From Codonopsis lanceolata (Eukaryota; Streptophyta; Magnoliopsida; Asterales; Campanulaceae): a stretch of 64,000 nucleotides of DNA. A program made the translations under genes and the position numbers. Below the pieces are notes generated by a model. It made no database searches, had not been told where the DNA came from, and saw nothing but the letters and a program-made list of their open reading frames with translations. This document shows positions 11,201 to 22,970 of the stretch, piece by piece. The first letter of the stretch is position 1. Every line of letters begins with the position of its first letter. Location of the stretch: the NCBI GenBank assembly GCA_013146195.2, contig CM028377.1, positions 169,549,824 through 169,613,823 on the forward strand, written 5' to 3'.

Positions 11201-12522
11201 ATATAATATTTTTAGACAATTCCATATAGCCTATTAATACCAGTACTTTCGCGAATTTGGCTCAAAACTGAGATTTTTCTGGTTTCGAATGTCATGTTTC
11301 CAACATACCCAAATCAGATTCATGTATCATAATATGTCATGCTATAAGAAACATAACCCTTCCAATATTGTGAGCTAGAGCTCTTAGCTATGTTCTCAAG
11401 AACAGCATCATGTTATCCAACTAAAATCGAAAATCCCCAACAGAAATCCTCAAAACAGATTTCAGCTTATTCACACATCATTCTATAACATTCATGACAT
11501 AGAAATCAAAGTAACCTCATCTATTTCGAGATGAAACACCCAATATAGATTGTGATTCGTTCATGTAACATGTTATAGCATTCAAGTCATAAAAATCACA
11601 GTAGCATTATGTATTTCGGTTTCTTCCAAGGAGTAGCATACTTATAAGTCTTAGAACCTAGCAAGGGGATTTAGTATACGTACCAAATCAGAATTAAACC
11701 AACCTACAAAAACTGAAAAATGGATAGAGGGGAAACGATCTCCTCGTCGAGAGCTTTCCAACGGTGGTCTCGACTCGTCGATTGGTTGGCCGGAGCTCCG
11801 GGAATCGCCGGAACACACACAAACACCAAGAACACACACTTGTTTCACTCTCTCTCTCTCGATGGACCGATGAAGATGAAGATGGAGATGATGACTGAAA
11901 TGAAGGAAGGTTTGGGTTTCAAATACTTCAAAGCGAGTCCACAAGGAAGGGAGGAGGCCGAAATAGTCGATCAAGGCTCGAAACTATGGCGGACGCACCA
12001 CCCGTATTCATGGTCGCTCTTCTCTTGTATCTCTCTACTCATACGACTGAAAAAAAGATAGGGAATGATGGAGACTCAACTTATCCAATTCAGCCCCAAG
12101 GAATAGTCAACAATAGCTACATGAGGTGAGTCATACCAAGCATGGGTTGTCAAAGTATTAAAAGAAAAACACTCTCCCTCTTGGCCGACACATGCTTGAG
12201 ATGGAAATGGTATGAAAAAGAATATCAATATGAGACTAGTCACTTGGCTAAAGACAATATACTCCATGATAGTCAACTTTATCTACAATCAACTACAACC
12301 AATTCCACAATAACATATTACCATTACTGTGTCAAAATATATTTATGCAATTATTCTAATCTAACAATATGTTTAGTTATAGGATAAAGTAAGTGTAATT
12401 ATATATGTTATCTAAGTAACATGAAAAAGTCAACAAAATATTTTTTGATCAAATATGTCAAGAGTGTTATCAAATTTATTTATTTATAAAAATCAAAATA
12501 GATAAAATATCGGGGTTTTACA
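8290..12522. mobile_element. 4.2-kb TG...CA element nested in the LINE RNase H, non-coding, LTR-like
   Basis: The LINE His-rich stretch (VLMHHH) is split exactly here. The insert starts TGTCACGACCCG and ends ATCGGGGTTTTACA, flanked by ATGATGAT on both sides (8282-8289 and 12523-12530). Because the target is an ATG repeat, a 5-bp or an 8-bp duplication both fit. TG...CA ends suggest a solo LTR or a large non-coding LTR derivative; no internal gag/pol, PBS or second LTR was found. Within it there is an AACAACAACAACA run near 8675 and a CTCTCTCTC run near 11850. Orientation unknown. Confidence 0.7.
10527..11060. repeat. Diverged internal repeats of about 200 bp
   Basis: Phrases like 'cattctgc(g/c)cag(c/t)ca' (10527, 10726) and 'gaaactag(g/a)ctcttcaaactata' with 'catttgga(t/c)tt(a/t)tattcatc' recur at roughly 200-bp spacing three times, with growing divergence. 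These are inside the 8290-12522 element. Confidence 0.65.
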
Positions 12523-15500
12523 ATGATGATGCATAAGAACATTCACAACCACAAGAGAATCTGTCTCCACGTCTACGTTACCCAAACCCAAGGAATGACA
12601 CAAATCCAGACCATCACGGAGGGCCCAAATATCTGCCTTCATATTGGAACCAAATTTATAATGATTAGAGAACACACAAATAAAAGAACCGTGCGCATCA
12701 CGAATAACTCCGTCACCCGTACAAATACCATCCCTTGAAGAGCCGTCCGTATTAAGCTTAAATCGACCAGAATCAGGGGGAATCCATTTTACCCATCTGC
12801 CTTGCCGAACGCAAGGGCGCTACACATTAATAGAAACAGACATCATAGTCATGGCAGCGCGAATACTACTTAAAGCCTTTGGCGTATACATAAAAACCAT
12901 ATCACGAAGATCATCCAAAACACACTTGAAAATGCTCTCCATCTTCATAGGAGAACCCTAAAAAAGGCTGAACATCTGGCTTTCCAAATCTCCCAGCAAG
13001 TAAAAACAAAAACCCCTAGATGACATGCCATAATTTGCCGACGAAGAGAGCCCCTATACCAGATGGTGAATAGCTTATGTAAATTAGTAGCAACACGACC
13101 CAGATTGAAGATCGATGCAAGCTTATGCCACAAGGACTGCGCAACTTCGGACTGAATGAACAAATGCTGAACAGTTTCCTAACAAGGTAAATGATGGCAG
13201 CACACGCACTTTGAAACCACATGAATATTTTTAGAGTGAAGATTCGAATCAACCGGGATCGCATTATTAAGTAGTTTCCAAATAAAGCAGCTCACTTTAG
13301 GAGGAATCCAGGGCTGCCAAATCTTCTTAGCCCACCAAACTGAAGGGTGCTTGAGGCAAAAATGGTTCCAAAAAGCGGCAGTGCTGAAATCACCCGAAGT
13401 AGTGATGGTACACACCAATTTATCCGACAGGTCTACAACACACTTAACCCTTCTAATATTCTCATGATGGGCAGTATCAATCAGAGGAGCGAAGTCGTCA
13501 AAATTTTGAAGAGCATCGCAAACAGAGAGCGAACGATCTAAGGGAAGAGGGCCACCTAAACGAACGCCACACCAATTGGAATCCCAAAAAGACATATTAC
13601 CTTGCCCGACAATCCATCGACTGCATTGCTGAACACGCCACATTTGCCCCATAATGGCGTTCCAAGGGAGAAAAGCGGCCCGAGAATCAAGGAAACTATT
13701 AGCACCTCCATATTTATCCCAACAGAATCTAGCCCAAAGGCTTTCACCTTGCATAGCACTCCATGCAAGCTTGGCATGTAAAGAGTCCATAACTTTCATT
13801 AAAGATCGAATACCCAAGCCACCTTCGTCCAAAGGCCTACAAATTTTGGTCCAAGCGATCCAGTGAACTCTGTGTTCCCCATTAGATCCCCAAAGGAAAT
13901 CAGCCATCTTCATTTCGATACGGCGAAAGATATAGGATGGGAACGGAAGAGCCGTCATCGAATAAATCGGAATACTACAAAGAATGGATTTAATGAGAGT
14001 AATTTTTGCCCCGAACGATAAGATTTTAGCCCGCCAACCATTAATACGACTAGTCACCCGAAGTTCAAAATCCTCAAAGTAAATGCGTCTCGTGCGGCCC
14101 TTGAACACCAGATGCTTCATTGGCCAAAAACATTGGGTACAGCCAGACCATAGAGCAATTTGAGAAGCCTTATGCCCTGGGCAGTGCTTGGAAACATAAA
14201 AACCACTCTTTTGCAAATTAATAAGCTGTCCAGAGCTCTGTTCGTATGACGCCAACACTTTGCGCAAACCAAGAATAGAAGATTTCCCCGTGTTACAAAA
14301 AAAGAGCATATCGTCAGCATACAACAGGTGAGAAACCAGAAGACCCCCACGACCATGATCAAAATGTCGAATCTTGTCTTCTCCAATAGCCATTTTAATG
14401 TTATATGAAAGAATCTCCTAGGCTAAAATGAATAGCAAAGGAGACAACGGATCGCCCTGCCGCACACCACGAGATGATTTGAAAAAACCACACATTTCCC
14501 CATTGATACGTAAAGAACACCAAATATTATTTATAAGATTGTGGATTAGATCACAATTCTCTTTGCTGAAACCATGTGCAATCAAAGCCCGAAGAAGAAA
14601 GTTCCACTCAAGACGGTCATAAGCCTTAGACATATCCAACTTAAAAACCACATTACCTCCCCTGACCCTTTTGTCAATACGTTGAACCATTTCATGAGCC
14701 GAGAGAACGTTTTCCTTAATACTTCTGCCTTTCACAAAACCTGACTGCTCCATCGATACCAGACGAGGAAGAAACTGAGATATCCGGGAGGCCATAATCC
14801 GAGAAATTATCTTACACGAAAAGTTACATAAGCTGATGGGTCTTAAATCTCCAAAACCATCCGGGGCAGCAACTTTAGGAATCAAAACCAAGGTAGTAGA
14901 TGACATTCCTCTATGCATCGGCCTACCAGAAAGGAAATCATGCACGCTAGCAATAACGTCGTACTGAATAATATCCCAACACCCCTGAAAAAACCAACCA
15001 GTAAAACCATAGGAGCCTGGGGTACTGTCAGGATTAAGGTCCTTAATCGCAGCCCAAATCTCCTCAATCGTAGGAATCGAATGAAGAAGGGAGTTATTCG
15101 CATCCGTAACTAATTTTGGGAAATTGCGAAAAAGATCCTCATCAAGCACCGCATTTGAAGACGAGAATAAATTGGAGAAATATTCTACTGCTAAAGAACC
15201 AATACTCTTGGGATCACTGCTGGTAGACCCATCTGCCATGTGAATATTAACCCGATTGTGGCTGACCTTATCCTTAATACTAGTATGAAAATAGGCAGAA
15301 TTCCTATCCCCCTCCTTAAGCCACTGATGCCTAGCTTTAGTAGCAGCCAATTCATCTGCCCATTTGAGCAACTGAGAGAGCTGCCTTCGAGAAGTAGCTA
15401 AAGAATCTGCCACCGTATGATCTCCACCCTGTTGCATCTCAAAATCTAGTCTAAGGATATCATCTTGAACCTTCTCAATGTTACGTTGAATATGCCCAAA

Positions 15501-16190
15501 GACATTCCAGTTCCAAGCCTTGAGAGCCCGACGAAGGATTTGCAGCTTCCGAAAGAGAACATCCATAGGCGGACCATTAATAGGAACTTGCCACTAATTT
15601 GAAACAAAAGTTTAGAAGTCAGGATGATCCAACCACATACGTTGAAATCTGAAACCACCTACCGGCTTACGATCAGCCTGCAAGTCAATAAGCAAAGGAG
15701 CATGATCAGAATCTGACATTACCAAATGCTGCACCCAAAGACGAGGATACAAAATTTTAAACGAACTATTAAGCAGAATCCTATCCAGACGTTTCCAAAT
15801 TCTGTGACCACCTTCCTGATTATTACACCAAGTGAAACGACTTCCTTCAAAACCAGCATCTTCGAGACCCGCCTGTAAAATGAAATCATTAAACTCATCC
15901 ATTTCCGAAAAACTACAAGGTGCACCACAAAGTTTCTCGTTAGACTGAGCAATAACATTAAAGTCGCCTCCTACAACCCATGGCTCGCTACATCTGATAG
16001 AAAAGGCCTCTAAATCTGCCCATAAAATCCTTCTTTCCTCTTAGAACATTTAGCAGAAATAATAGTGGCCGTAGACCTGAAATTACTACCCATTTGAACC
16101 GAAACAGTGATGTATTGGTTTGAGCTGTCCACCAGATCAACAACGACATTATTACTCCAAAAAAACCATATATGAGTATTAACAGGTCAA
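12523..16190 (-). pseudogene. LINE ORF2: endonuclease end, reverse transcriptase, zf-RVT, RNase H start
   Basis: In minus-strand order: endonuclease C-terminus (GFEGSRFTWCNN, then MSDSDHAPLLIDL, 15612-15902), linker with WLKEGDRNSAYFH, and RT (14418-15566: LIPKV, DLRPISLCNFSCKIISRI, FKLDMSKAYDRLEW, RGVRQGDPLSPLLF). The RT catalytic motif YADD lies in LLYADDMLFF (about 14320). Then come thumb and connection (13179-14393, WIAWTKICRPLDEGGLGIRS), a zf-RVT-like segment (FIWKLLNNAIPV, CVCCHHLPC) and the RNase H start (VETDSLVVVNVL, 12493-12675). Stops lie at about 14416, in FILA*EIL, and around 13180, so it is inactive. The enzyme once copied LINE RNA at nicked target DNA. Confidence 0.85.
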
Positions 16191-16195
16191 ACAAT

Positions 16196-17010
16196 GATGC
16201 TCGAGCTATTCGCTTTTGATACGCCCGAGTATGTTCCAGGGCTAGCAGCCGTCGTTCGTCTATCAAGGCTAACTCTTCATAGCGCTGTTTGACCCAGTCG
16301 ACTTCAGCTACGTCTGATTCCATCATCACCCTCAATGATGGGATTTCAACTTCAATGGGCAGCACAGCCTCCATGCCATAGGCTAGAGAATAGGGAGTAG
16401 CCCCAGTAGGTGTTCAGATCGAAGTGCGATAGCCCCAAAGGGCTAGCGGCAATTTTTCTGGCCAGTCTCTTCCTGTGTCAGCCATTTTTCTGATGATATT
16501 TTCCAGTGTTTTGTTGGTTGGTTCAACAACACCATTTGCTTGTGGCCGATATGGGGATGATTTATGCCTTTGGATTTTGAACTCGTCGAACAAACGGTTC
16601 ACGTCCCCTTCGAAGTGTATGTTGTTATCGAAGATGATTTCGAAAGGTACCCCGTAGCGATATATGATGTTGGTCCTGATGAATTCGGACACCTTTCGCG
16701 CATTCAGTACTTTGTAGGAAGAGGCTTCCACCCACTTTGTGAAGTAGTCGACAGCTACCAAGACATATTCATGGCCATTAGATCCTTTTGGGTGGATTTG
16801 ACCTATGACGTCAATCCCCCATGTTGAGAAGGGCCAAGGGGCTGTGGAGTTATATAATAGATACGGGGGCACGTGCTGTAGATTTACAAAGCACTGGCAT
16901 TTGTCGCAGTGACGTACCCACTGGATACAATCAGTTTCCAATGTACTCCAATAGTACCCTTATCGGATGACTTTCTTTGCTAGCATATGCCCGTTCATGT
17001 GTGGCCCATA
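16196..17010 (-). pseudogene. Tat integrase: HHCC zinc finger and DDE core
   Basis: The minus-strand zinc finger is built from LHGGTYGPHMNGH and RHCDKCQ (about 16880-17030). The core contains WGIDVIGQI, VDYFTKWVEASSYK, IIFDNNIHF (usually DNG) and GVVEPTNKTLENI with the catalytic Glu. The segment ends ...RAYQKRIARA at about 16196, where the LINE begins. Stops interrupt it at about 16413 and 16957. It would join retroelement DNA to the chromosome if intact. Confidence 0.85.
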
Positions 17011-18250
17011 AGTACCACCATGAAGTTGGTCCATGACTTGCTTAACTTTGGCCTGATCAACACATAATAAGTTTAGACCCTGGTAGTGCCTTTTGTATAG
17101 GCTACCTCCGCGGATTACAAATTGCGATGCCCATCTCCGTAGGGAGATTTTCTCCTTTTTATCTAGGCTGGGAGGATAGACTCCTTTCTGAAGCAGATTC
17201 ATGATGTCTGAATACCAGGGCCCGTTGTCCTTTTCAGGAGCAGCATCGATTCTGAAGCAGCAGGCCAGAGTGACCTTTTTCCCAACTATAAATAGTTGGA
17301 CATTGATTTCTGTGGGAATTTGAACCAATGATGCTAGAGTGGCCAAGGCATCGGCGAATTGATTTCTATCTCGTGGCAAGTAATGGAACGAGATATCATC
17401 AAATTCGCTTGCCAATGCTGTCAGTTTGGCATGATAGAGCTGCAACTGGGGATCCTGGGTTTTCCACTTCCCTTCGACTTGGTTTATGATTAAAGCGGAG
17501 TCACCATAAACTTTCAAGTATTTGGCTCTTTTTCGAAGAGCCTCTTCTAGACCAGCAATACATGCCTCGTATTCAGCAGTGTTGTTTGAGCATTCGAACT
17601 CCAACCTTATGGCCAGCGGAGTGTGGGAATCTGCTAGATCAATTAGCAGGATTCCTATGCCAAAGCCACTTTTGTTGGCGGCTCCGTCGAAGAACATTTG
17701 CCATTTTGTGTCATGATCGGCAATTTCCAGGACACCTTCGTTTGGGAAGCTGGGCTCAAATGCATCTTCTGCTTCTATAGGTAGATCAGCTAAATGGTCT
17801 GCAATCACGCTGCCTTTAATGGATTTGAGTGTGACATAGGTGATGTCAAACTCGTTGAGGAGGAATGACCATTTGGCTAGTCGACTGGAAAGCGATGGCT
17901 TGCCGAAGATGTATTTTATAGGATCCATTCTGGAGATGAGCCTGATGGATCAAGCTTGTAGATAGGTTTTGAGCCTTTGGGTTGCCCAGACTAGACCAGT
18001 GCAACTTTTCTCCAATGCTGAGTAATTAAGCTCGCTTCCTTGCAACTTCCTACTTATGAAGTAAATGGCATTTTCAATGTAGGAATTTTCTTTTTCTTGG
18101 GCGAGCATAGCCCCTAGGCCCCCTACTACTGTATTTGTGACGGTTAAATATAGGAGGTGAGGTTTATGTGTATGGGGGAGAGCTAGCACTGGTGGGTTGG
18201 CAAGGTAAGCTTTTATTTTTTCGAAGGCTAGCTGGCATTTTTCGTCTCAA
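16960..18250 (-). pseudogene. Tat RNase H pair (gypsy RNase H plus second RNase H)
   Basis: The first RNase H (about 17830-18250) is recognised from AIYFISRKL, NYSALEKSC and LSSRLAKW. A second, archaeal-type RNase H follows (about 17300-17720): MFFDGAANKSGFG, NNTAEYEACIAGLE, VYGDSALIINQV and RNQFADALATLAS. Two successive RNase H domains mark the Tat clade. A stop at about 17950 separates them. Confidence 0.85.
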
Positions 18251-18252
18251 AT

Positions 18253-19341
18253 TTAGTCAGTATTTTTCTTTAGGAGTTTGAATAGGGGCTCATATATGGA
18301 GGTGAGCTGTCTGATGAAACGACTGATATATTGCAATCGGTCCAGGAAGCCTTTGACTTCTGTTGGAGTTCTTGGCTGCAGCATATTTATGATAGCTTTG
18401 ATTTTGGCTGGCTCAATCTCGATGTCTTGCTCGGTCACCATGAATCCTAGGACCTTGCCCTTGGTAACCCCGAATGTGCATTTGGTGGGGTTAAGCTTCA
18501 TCTGATGTTTTCTTAATTTTTCGAAGAATATTCGAAGGTCTTTGATATGGGCACCGTCGGCGTCACTAGAGTGCACGATCATGTCGTCTACATACACTTC
18601 GACCTCTTTATGGATCATATCATGGAAGAGAGTGGTGGCAGCTCTTTGATATGTAGCCCCAGCATTTTTTAGCCCAAATGGCAAAACAGTGTAGCAATAA
18701 GTTCCCCAGGGGGTGGTGAATGATGTTTTTTCCTGGTCCTTTGCTGCCATTTTGATTTGGTTGTAGCCAAGCATGCCATCCACAAAGGATCTTATTTTGT
18801 GAGAGGCCACAGCGTCTATCACAATATCGATGTTGGGTAGAGGGAAGTCGTCTTTGGGCGACGCCTTGTTGAGATCGCGGAAATCCACACAGATTCGAAC
18901 CTTTCCGTTGGGCTTTAGAACGGTTACTATGTTTGACAGGAAGATCGGGTATTCAACCACCCTAATAAATTTGATGCGTAGCTGCTTCATGATTTCTTCT
19001 TTTACTTGCAGTGACTATTTCGGTTTGATTCGGTGGAGTTTCTGCTTGATTTGTCGAGCATCCGGATAAGTAGGGATCCGATGTTCAACAATGACTGGAT
19101 CCAGCCCAGGCATATCTTCGTAGGACCATACAAAGATGTCTACGAATTCTTTGAGGAGATTGATCAGTGCTGCCCTTTTAGATCCTTGCAAGTAGCTGCC
19201 GATCTTGACTTCTTTAATTTCATTGTTCAGCCCCAGATTGATGGTGGACAAGTCTTCATCTACTATTGTTGATCGATGATTTTCCTGGTGCTTGACTGAC
19301 TTTACGAGCTCAAGCAAGTAACTTTTATCTTTTGAATCCAT
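18253..19341 (-). pseudogene. Tat reverse transcriptase
   Basis: Minus-strand frames hold VEHRIPTYPDARQIKQKLH, VRICVDFRDLNKASPKDDFP, LPFGLKNAGATYQRA and the catalytic motif in VEVYVDDMIV (YVDD). These are followed by KLNPTKCTFGV and GFLDRLQYISRFI. A stop at about 19013 breaks the N-terminal palm region. Family: Ty3/gypsy RT (RVT_1). Confidence 0.9.
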
Positions 19342-20950
19342 TTCATTAAATGACTCATTATCAAAGTTAATTAATGTGTCTTTTAATGAAGGTGCAACTA
19401 AGGAATACGCGAAGACATCTAGATTATCATTATTAGCAAACTATACAGCGTTAGATACATTATTGAGGATCTGGGGTTTGAGATCCTCAATTTTAGGGAG
19501 CGGATCGGTAGATGACCAATCCATAAGGCTAAAAGAAGGAAGGGGAATAGTATATCCGAAACGGTCCACCAGATCTGCGGGTGTTAAAAGCGGGCCGGTC
19601 GTAGTATACCAATTCTGCAGAGGCTTATCAACAATAGACTCAAACTCAGCGGGGAGATTTTCATAGCTAGTGCCTCCATCTATCATCCCCAGAAAACTAT
19701 CTACCAGAGATTCATCATCTAGCAGGGCCAGAGCATAGTCATCTTGGTCTATAGACCAAGTGTTTTCAACCGTGACAGCTTTATATATAGGGCTACAAGG
19801 CTCCAGGGTAACCTGTTCCATTTCATTAGTGGCGAGACTAACATTTTCGAAGATTTCCCAACCAGGGTGTCTTTTCCCATTTTGGTCTAGTCAAGGTTCG
19901 AGAAACATGAGATAGGCATCCGTCTCTCCTTTCCTTACAAAGTAACCATTTAAGGTTTTTCTATATGGTTGGAGAGGGGGATATATGTAAGGACACTTTT
20001 CTCGTTCGGCCTTGCTTTTCTCACGTTTCTGTTTCATGACTGCAGCTATTTCAGCTGGAGTAGGATTGTATCTTAGACCGAAAGGAGGGATACATTCCTT
20101 AAGTTCATCTTGGACCAGATTGACAAGTCCCTACTGATTTCTACCGAGACCCAAACGAGGCACATAATTCATTTTTCGAAACATGTTTAAAGGGACCATG
20201 TTTCCTAGAGATGTAGTTTTCTTTATGGTGATGTCAGTTTCTCACCCACATTCAATGGCGTTAACTCTAGCTTGGGGAATAACCTCGAAGTCATAGAGGA
20301 AAATACCCATGTCATCGTATTCTATTTCGAGGATTGGGATATCCCCGTTTTCCTTGTTTTCCACGATTTTATCGGCAAGAATGATCACTATATGGTTATC
20401 GTGGATGAATTCGACACGTTGATGCAGTTAGGAGGCTATCCCTTTTACCCTGGATCAAGCAGGCCCCAAAGAACAGTCGAAAGTGGTACGGTATGCCCAA
20501 GACTTGGAATTCTATTGGCATGGTTAACGGCCCAATAGTCATTACCAAGGTGACCACCCCTAGGACACATCGACTAGTGTTGTCGTATGCCCTTACATTT
20601 TGTTCCCAATTTGGCTAGCGTGCTTATGAGACATACATTCAAAGAAGAACCGTTATCTATCAGAACTCGGGGGACCCTTTTTTCCATGACCCCCACAGTG
20701 ATATGGAGAACATTAATGTGGTTGGTTCCTTACCTTGGCAGATCAAGATCAGTGAACATAGTCACGTTTTCAAAGTGTATGTTTCCGATCATTTGGGTGA
20801 GCTCGTTTGGGGAGGTTTCAATAGGAATGACTGCCTGACTCAGGGATTTAGCCAGAATATCACGGTGGGTTTTGGAAGCACATAGCAAGCCCCATATAGA
20901 TATGTTGGCTTGGGTTTTCTTCATCTGAGCTAGCAGAGTATCTTCCATTT
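19342..20950 (-). pseudogene. Tat aspartic protease and protease-RT linker
   Basis: The protease active site reads VLIDNGSSLNVC (DNGS form common in Tat elements; about 20620-20680). It follows NHINVLHITVGVMEKRVPR. Downstream, AYDNTSRCVLGVVTL, IEFQVLGIP and LHQRVEFIHD are the conserved protease C-terminal half. The linker contains PRLGLGRNQ and KREKSKAEREKCPYIYPPLQ. Several stops. In Ogre elements an intron lies between protease and RT; I see no convincing splice pair here. Confidence 0.75.
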
Positions 20951-22970
20951 TTCGAGCCCCAGTATCTGTTTCTTGATTTTTGCCGGAGTGGTCACCTCTT
21001 TCTTGGTTCGGTTGGTAGGCTCGACCAGATCTATTAAGGTGGCTGACATCCCCACCGACCTAAGTGACTTTTTCAGTGCTACAGGTATTTTGGCTACCCA
21101 GGATGGTGTCCCAAGAAAGCATATTGCAGCTAGGCTCTTTTATGGGTGGAAAGAAAGGAATAATGATATATAGCAATGGGTGTTTATTTCTTTCAAACTT
21201 GGGTACACATTTTTCTTCACCGGCTTCAATCATATTGATTTGAGGTAGGGGGTTATTGACTACATTTGGTATAGGAGGAGGTTTCTCAATAACCTTATCA
21301 TCTATTAGGTCATGGATTGCGTTTTTGAGCACATAACACTTGTCGGTGAGGTGACCACTTCAGCGATCGTATTCACAGTACTTGGCATGGTTCCATGAGT
21401 TGGGCAGAGGATTCGGTGGCCTATAATTTTCCAAAGGCTTTAGCACTCCCTGTGCCATTAGCCCTTGCAGTATTACAGACTATGGAGCTTGCAATTCATC
21501 GTAGTACCTATTTCCTCTGTTCTGACCTCTGAAATTCTTGTTCGGACCATTGCTTCCACCCACTGTATTGACAAACCTATCTGCTCCGTAGGACCATGGA
21601 ACAGTGTTATAGTTCTAGGTAGGAATGTTGGCGGATGCATTTCCTACCATATTAATAGTTGATCCTGATGCGGCTGCCTTTCCTTTTGAGTAGCGGAAAG
21701 AGTTGGAGGGCGTATTGACTTTTAAATGCCCAGTCTGTATATCTTCATCAATACAGACTCCTATCTCCACTATTTCTTTGAAATTGCTATAGGGGAGATA
21801 CTGCATGTGCTCTAGGTAAATAGGTTGGAAGTTTTTGATGAACATCCTGGATGACTCAGCCGGATTAGGCCTGTCGAGTGTTTGAGCTATTTTTCTTTTC
21901 CACCTGGCCGTAAACTCAGCACAGGTTTCTTTTTCTCTTTGGGTGCACGACTCAAGATCTCTTTTGTTTTCGGAGGTAGTATTGTATTTGTACCTCTCTA
22001 GAAACCCTTCAGCTATTTGGTCCCAAGTGCCCATGGTGCTATTGTCTGCTAGAATTAACCATTGCTTGGCAGCCCCTATTAAGGTAAGATGGAAATTTGA
22101 GGCCATAGCTTCAAAGCTAGCCCCTCTTGACTGCATGCCGATAAAATAGGATTTTAAGTGAGAGATAGGGCATCCAGTCCCATCGAATTTTTCTATGTCG
22201 GGCATTTTGAATTTTGAAGGTAGTATTGCTGAAGGTTGCAATGCTAATGCCCACGTAGAAAATTCTCCTTTGTTCAGAACTTTGAGCATCATATTTTTCA
22301 AATTTTCCATGTCAGCCGCCATTTTGGTGGGAGGGGGAGTTGGGTTTTGGTATATACTGGTAGGATTAGGAAAATTTGGGTTTATTTCTGGCTGTAGTAT
22401 TTGGTAAGGATTTTGGGGAGGCATTTGGTAAGGGTTTTGGTAAAGATTTTGGAGAGGTGGGTTATTGGCGGCTTCCGTTTAGTGACCAGGATCATTGAAA
22501 GGTAAATAGGTCGTTACTTGGCCTGGTTGGTTATAACTTCTGGGGTCCATATGTGGGCTATTTTGGAGTGGGTTGGTGATAGGAAAAGGGAGGTCATTTG
22601 GATTCTAGGGGATATTGGTGCTTGGGAAAGGATATGGAGGGTATGGTGAGATAGGGTTAATGTTTAGGTAATAAGGGTTAGGTAGGGGATTTGGGTTTGG
22701 GGTACTGGCGGTATTTGGTGGGTTGGTGTTTGGCTGAGGATTTGGGTTTAGAGGAACATGGGAAGTTGATGCTTCTTAAGGGGCTGCAGGGAAAGAGGTT
22801 CCCTCACCACTGGGTTTTAAACCTTGTACAAGATTTGCCATCTGGCTCATTATGCGATCAGCCTGTGCACCCAAATTTTGATCTAGCCACTGTTGCATAG
22901 CCGGAGTCGGAGCGTACCCTGGAGCCCCTATATCTGTACCCACTGTAGACTGCTCATTTTTAGCTACCAT
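20950..22970 (-). pseudogene. Tat gag
   Basis: Starts at ATG 22970 (MVAKNEQSTVGTDIGAPGYA), chosen because the same start context occurs in the right-hand copy at 60725. A Pro/Asn-rich segment follows, then the gag core (21615-22424) with MPDIEKFDGTGCPISHL, GAAKQWLILAD, WDQIAEGFLERYK and EFTARWKRKI. A single zinc-knuckle-like segment, CEYDR.SGHLTDKCYVLK, lies near 21320-21365. In-frame stops (about 22776, 22480, 21613) show decay. Gag would form the particle shell. Confidence 0.85.

Larger units (their letters stand above)
7922..16190 (-). mobile_element. 5'-truncated non-LTR retrotransposon (plant LINE) inserted in the Tat integrase
   Basis: The minus-strand order is end of an APE-type endonuclease (about 15610-16190), reverse transcriptase, zf-RVT region and RNase H. 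It begins inside the first part of the endonuclease (NTHIWFFWSNN), typical of 5' truncation, and ends near 7922 with TTTATTTATAAAA. A 3' tail 'ggttgtccccctcaa' (minus strand) precedes that end. The integrase is interrupted on both sides. The LINE's RNase H is itself split by the 8290-12522 element. Confidence 0.85.

Noticed and set aside
11651..12061. Overlapping frames of about 110 residues on both strands
   Set aside because: Within the non-coding nested element, no domain and no homologous frame elsewhere in the window.
8290..12522. CACTA or Mutator element
   Set aside because: No CACTA ends and no long terminal inverted repeats; the short end resemblance covers about 12 bases only.
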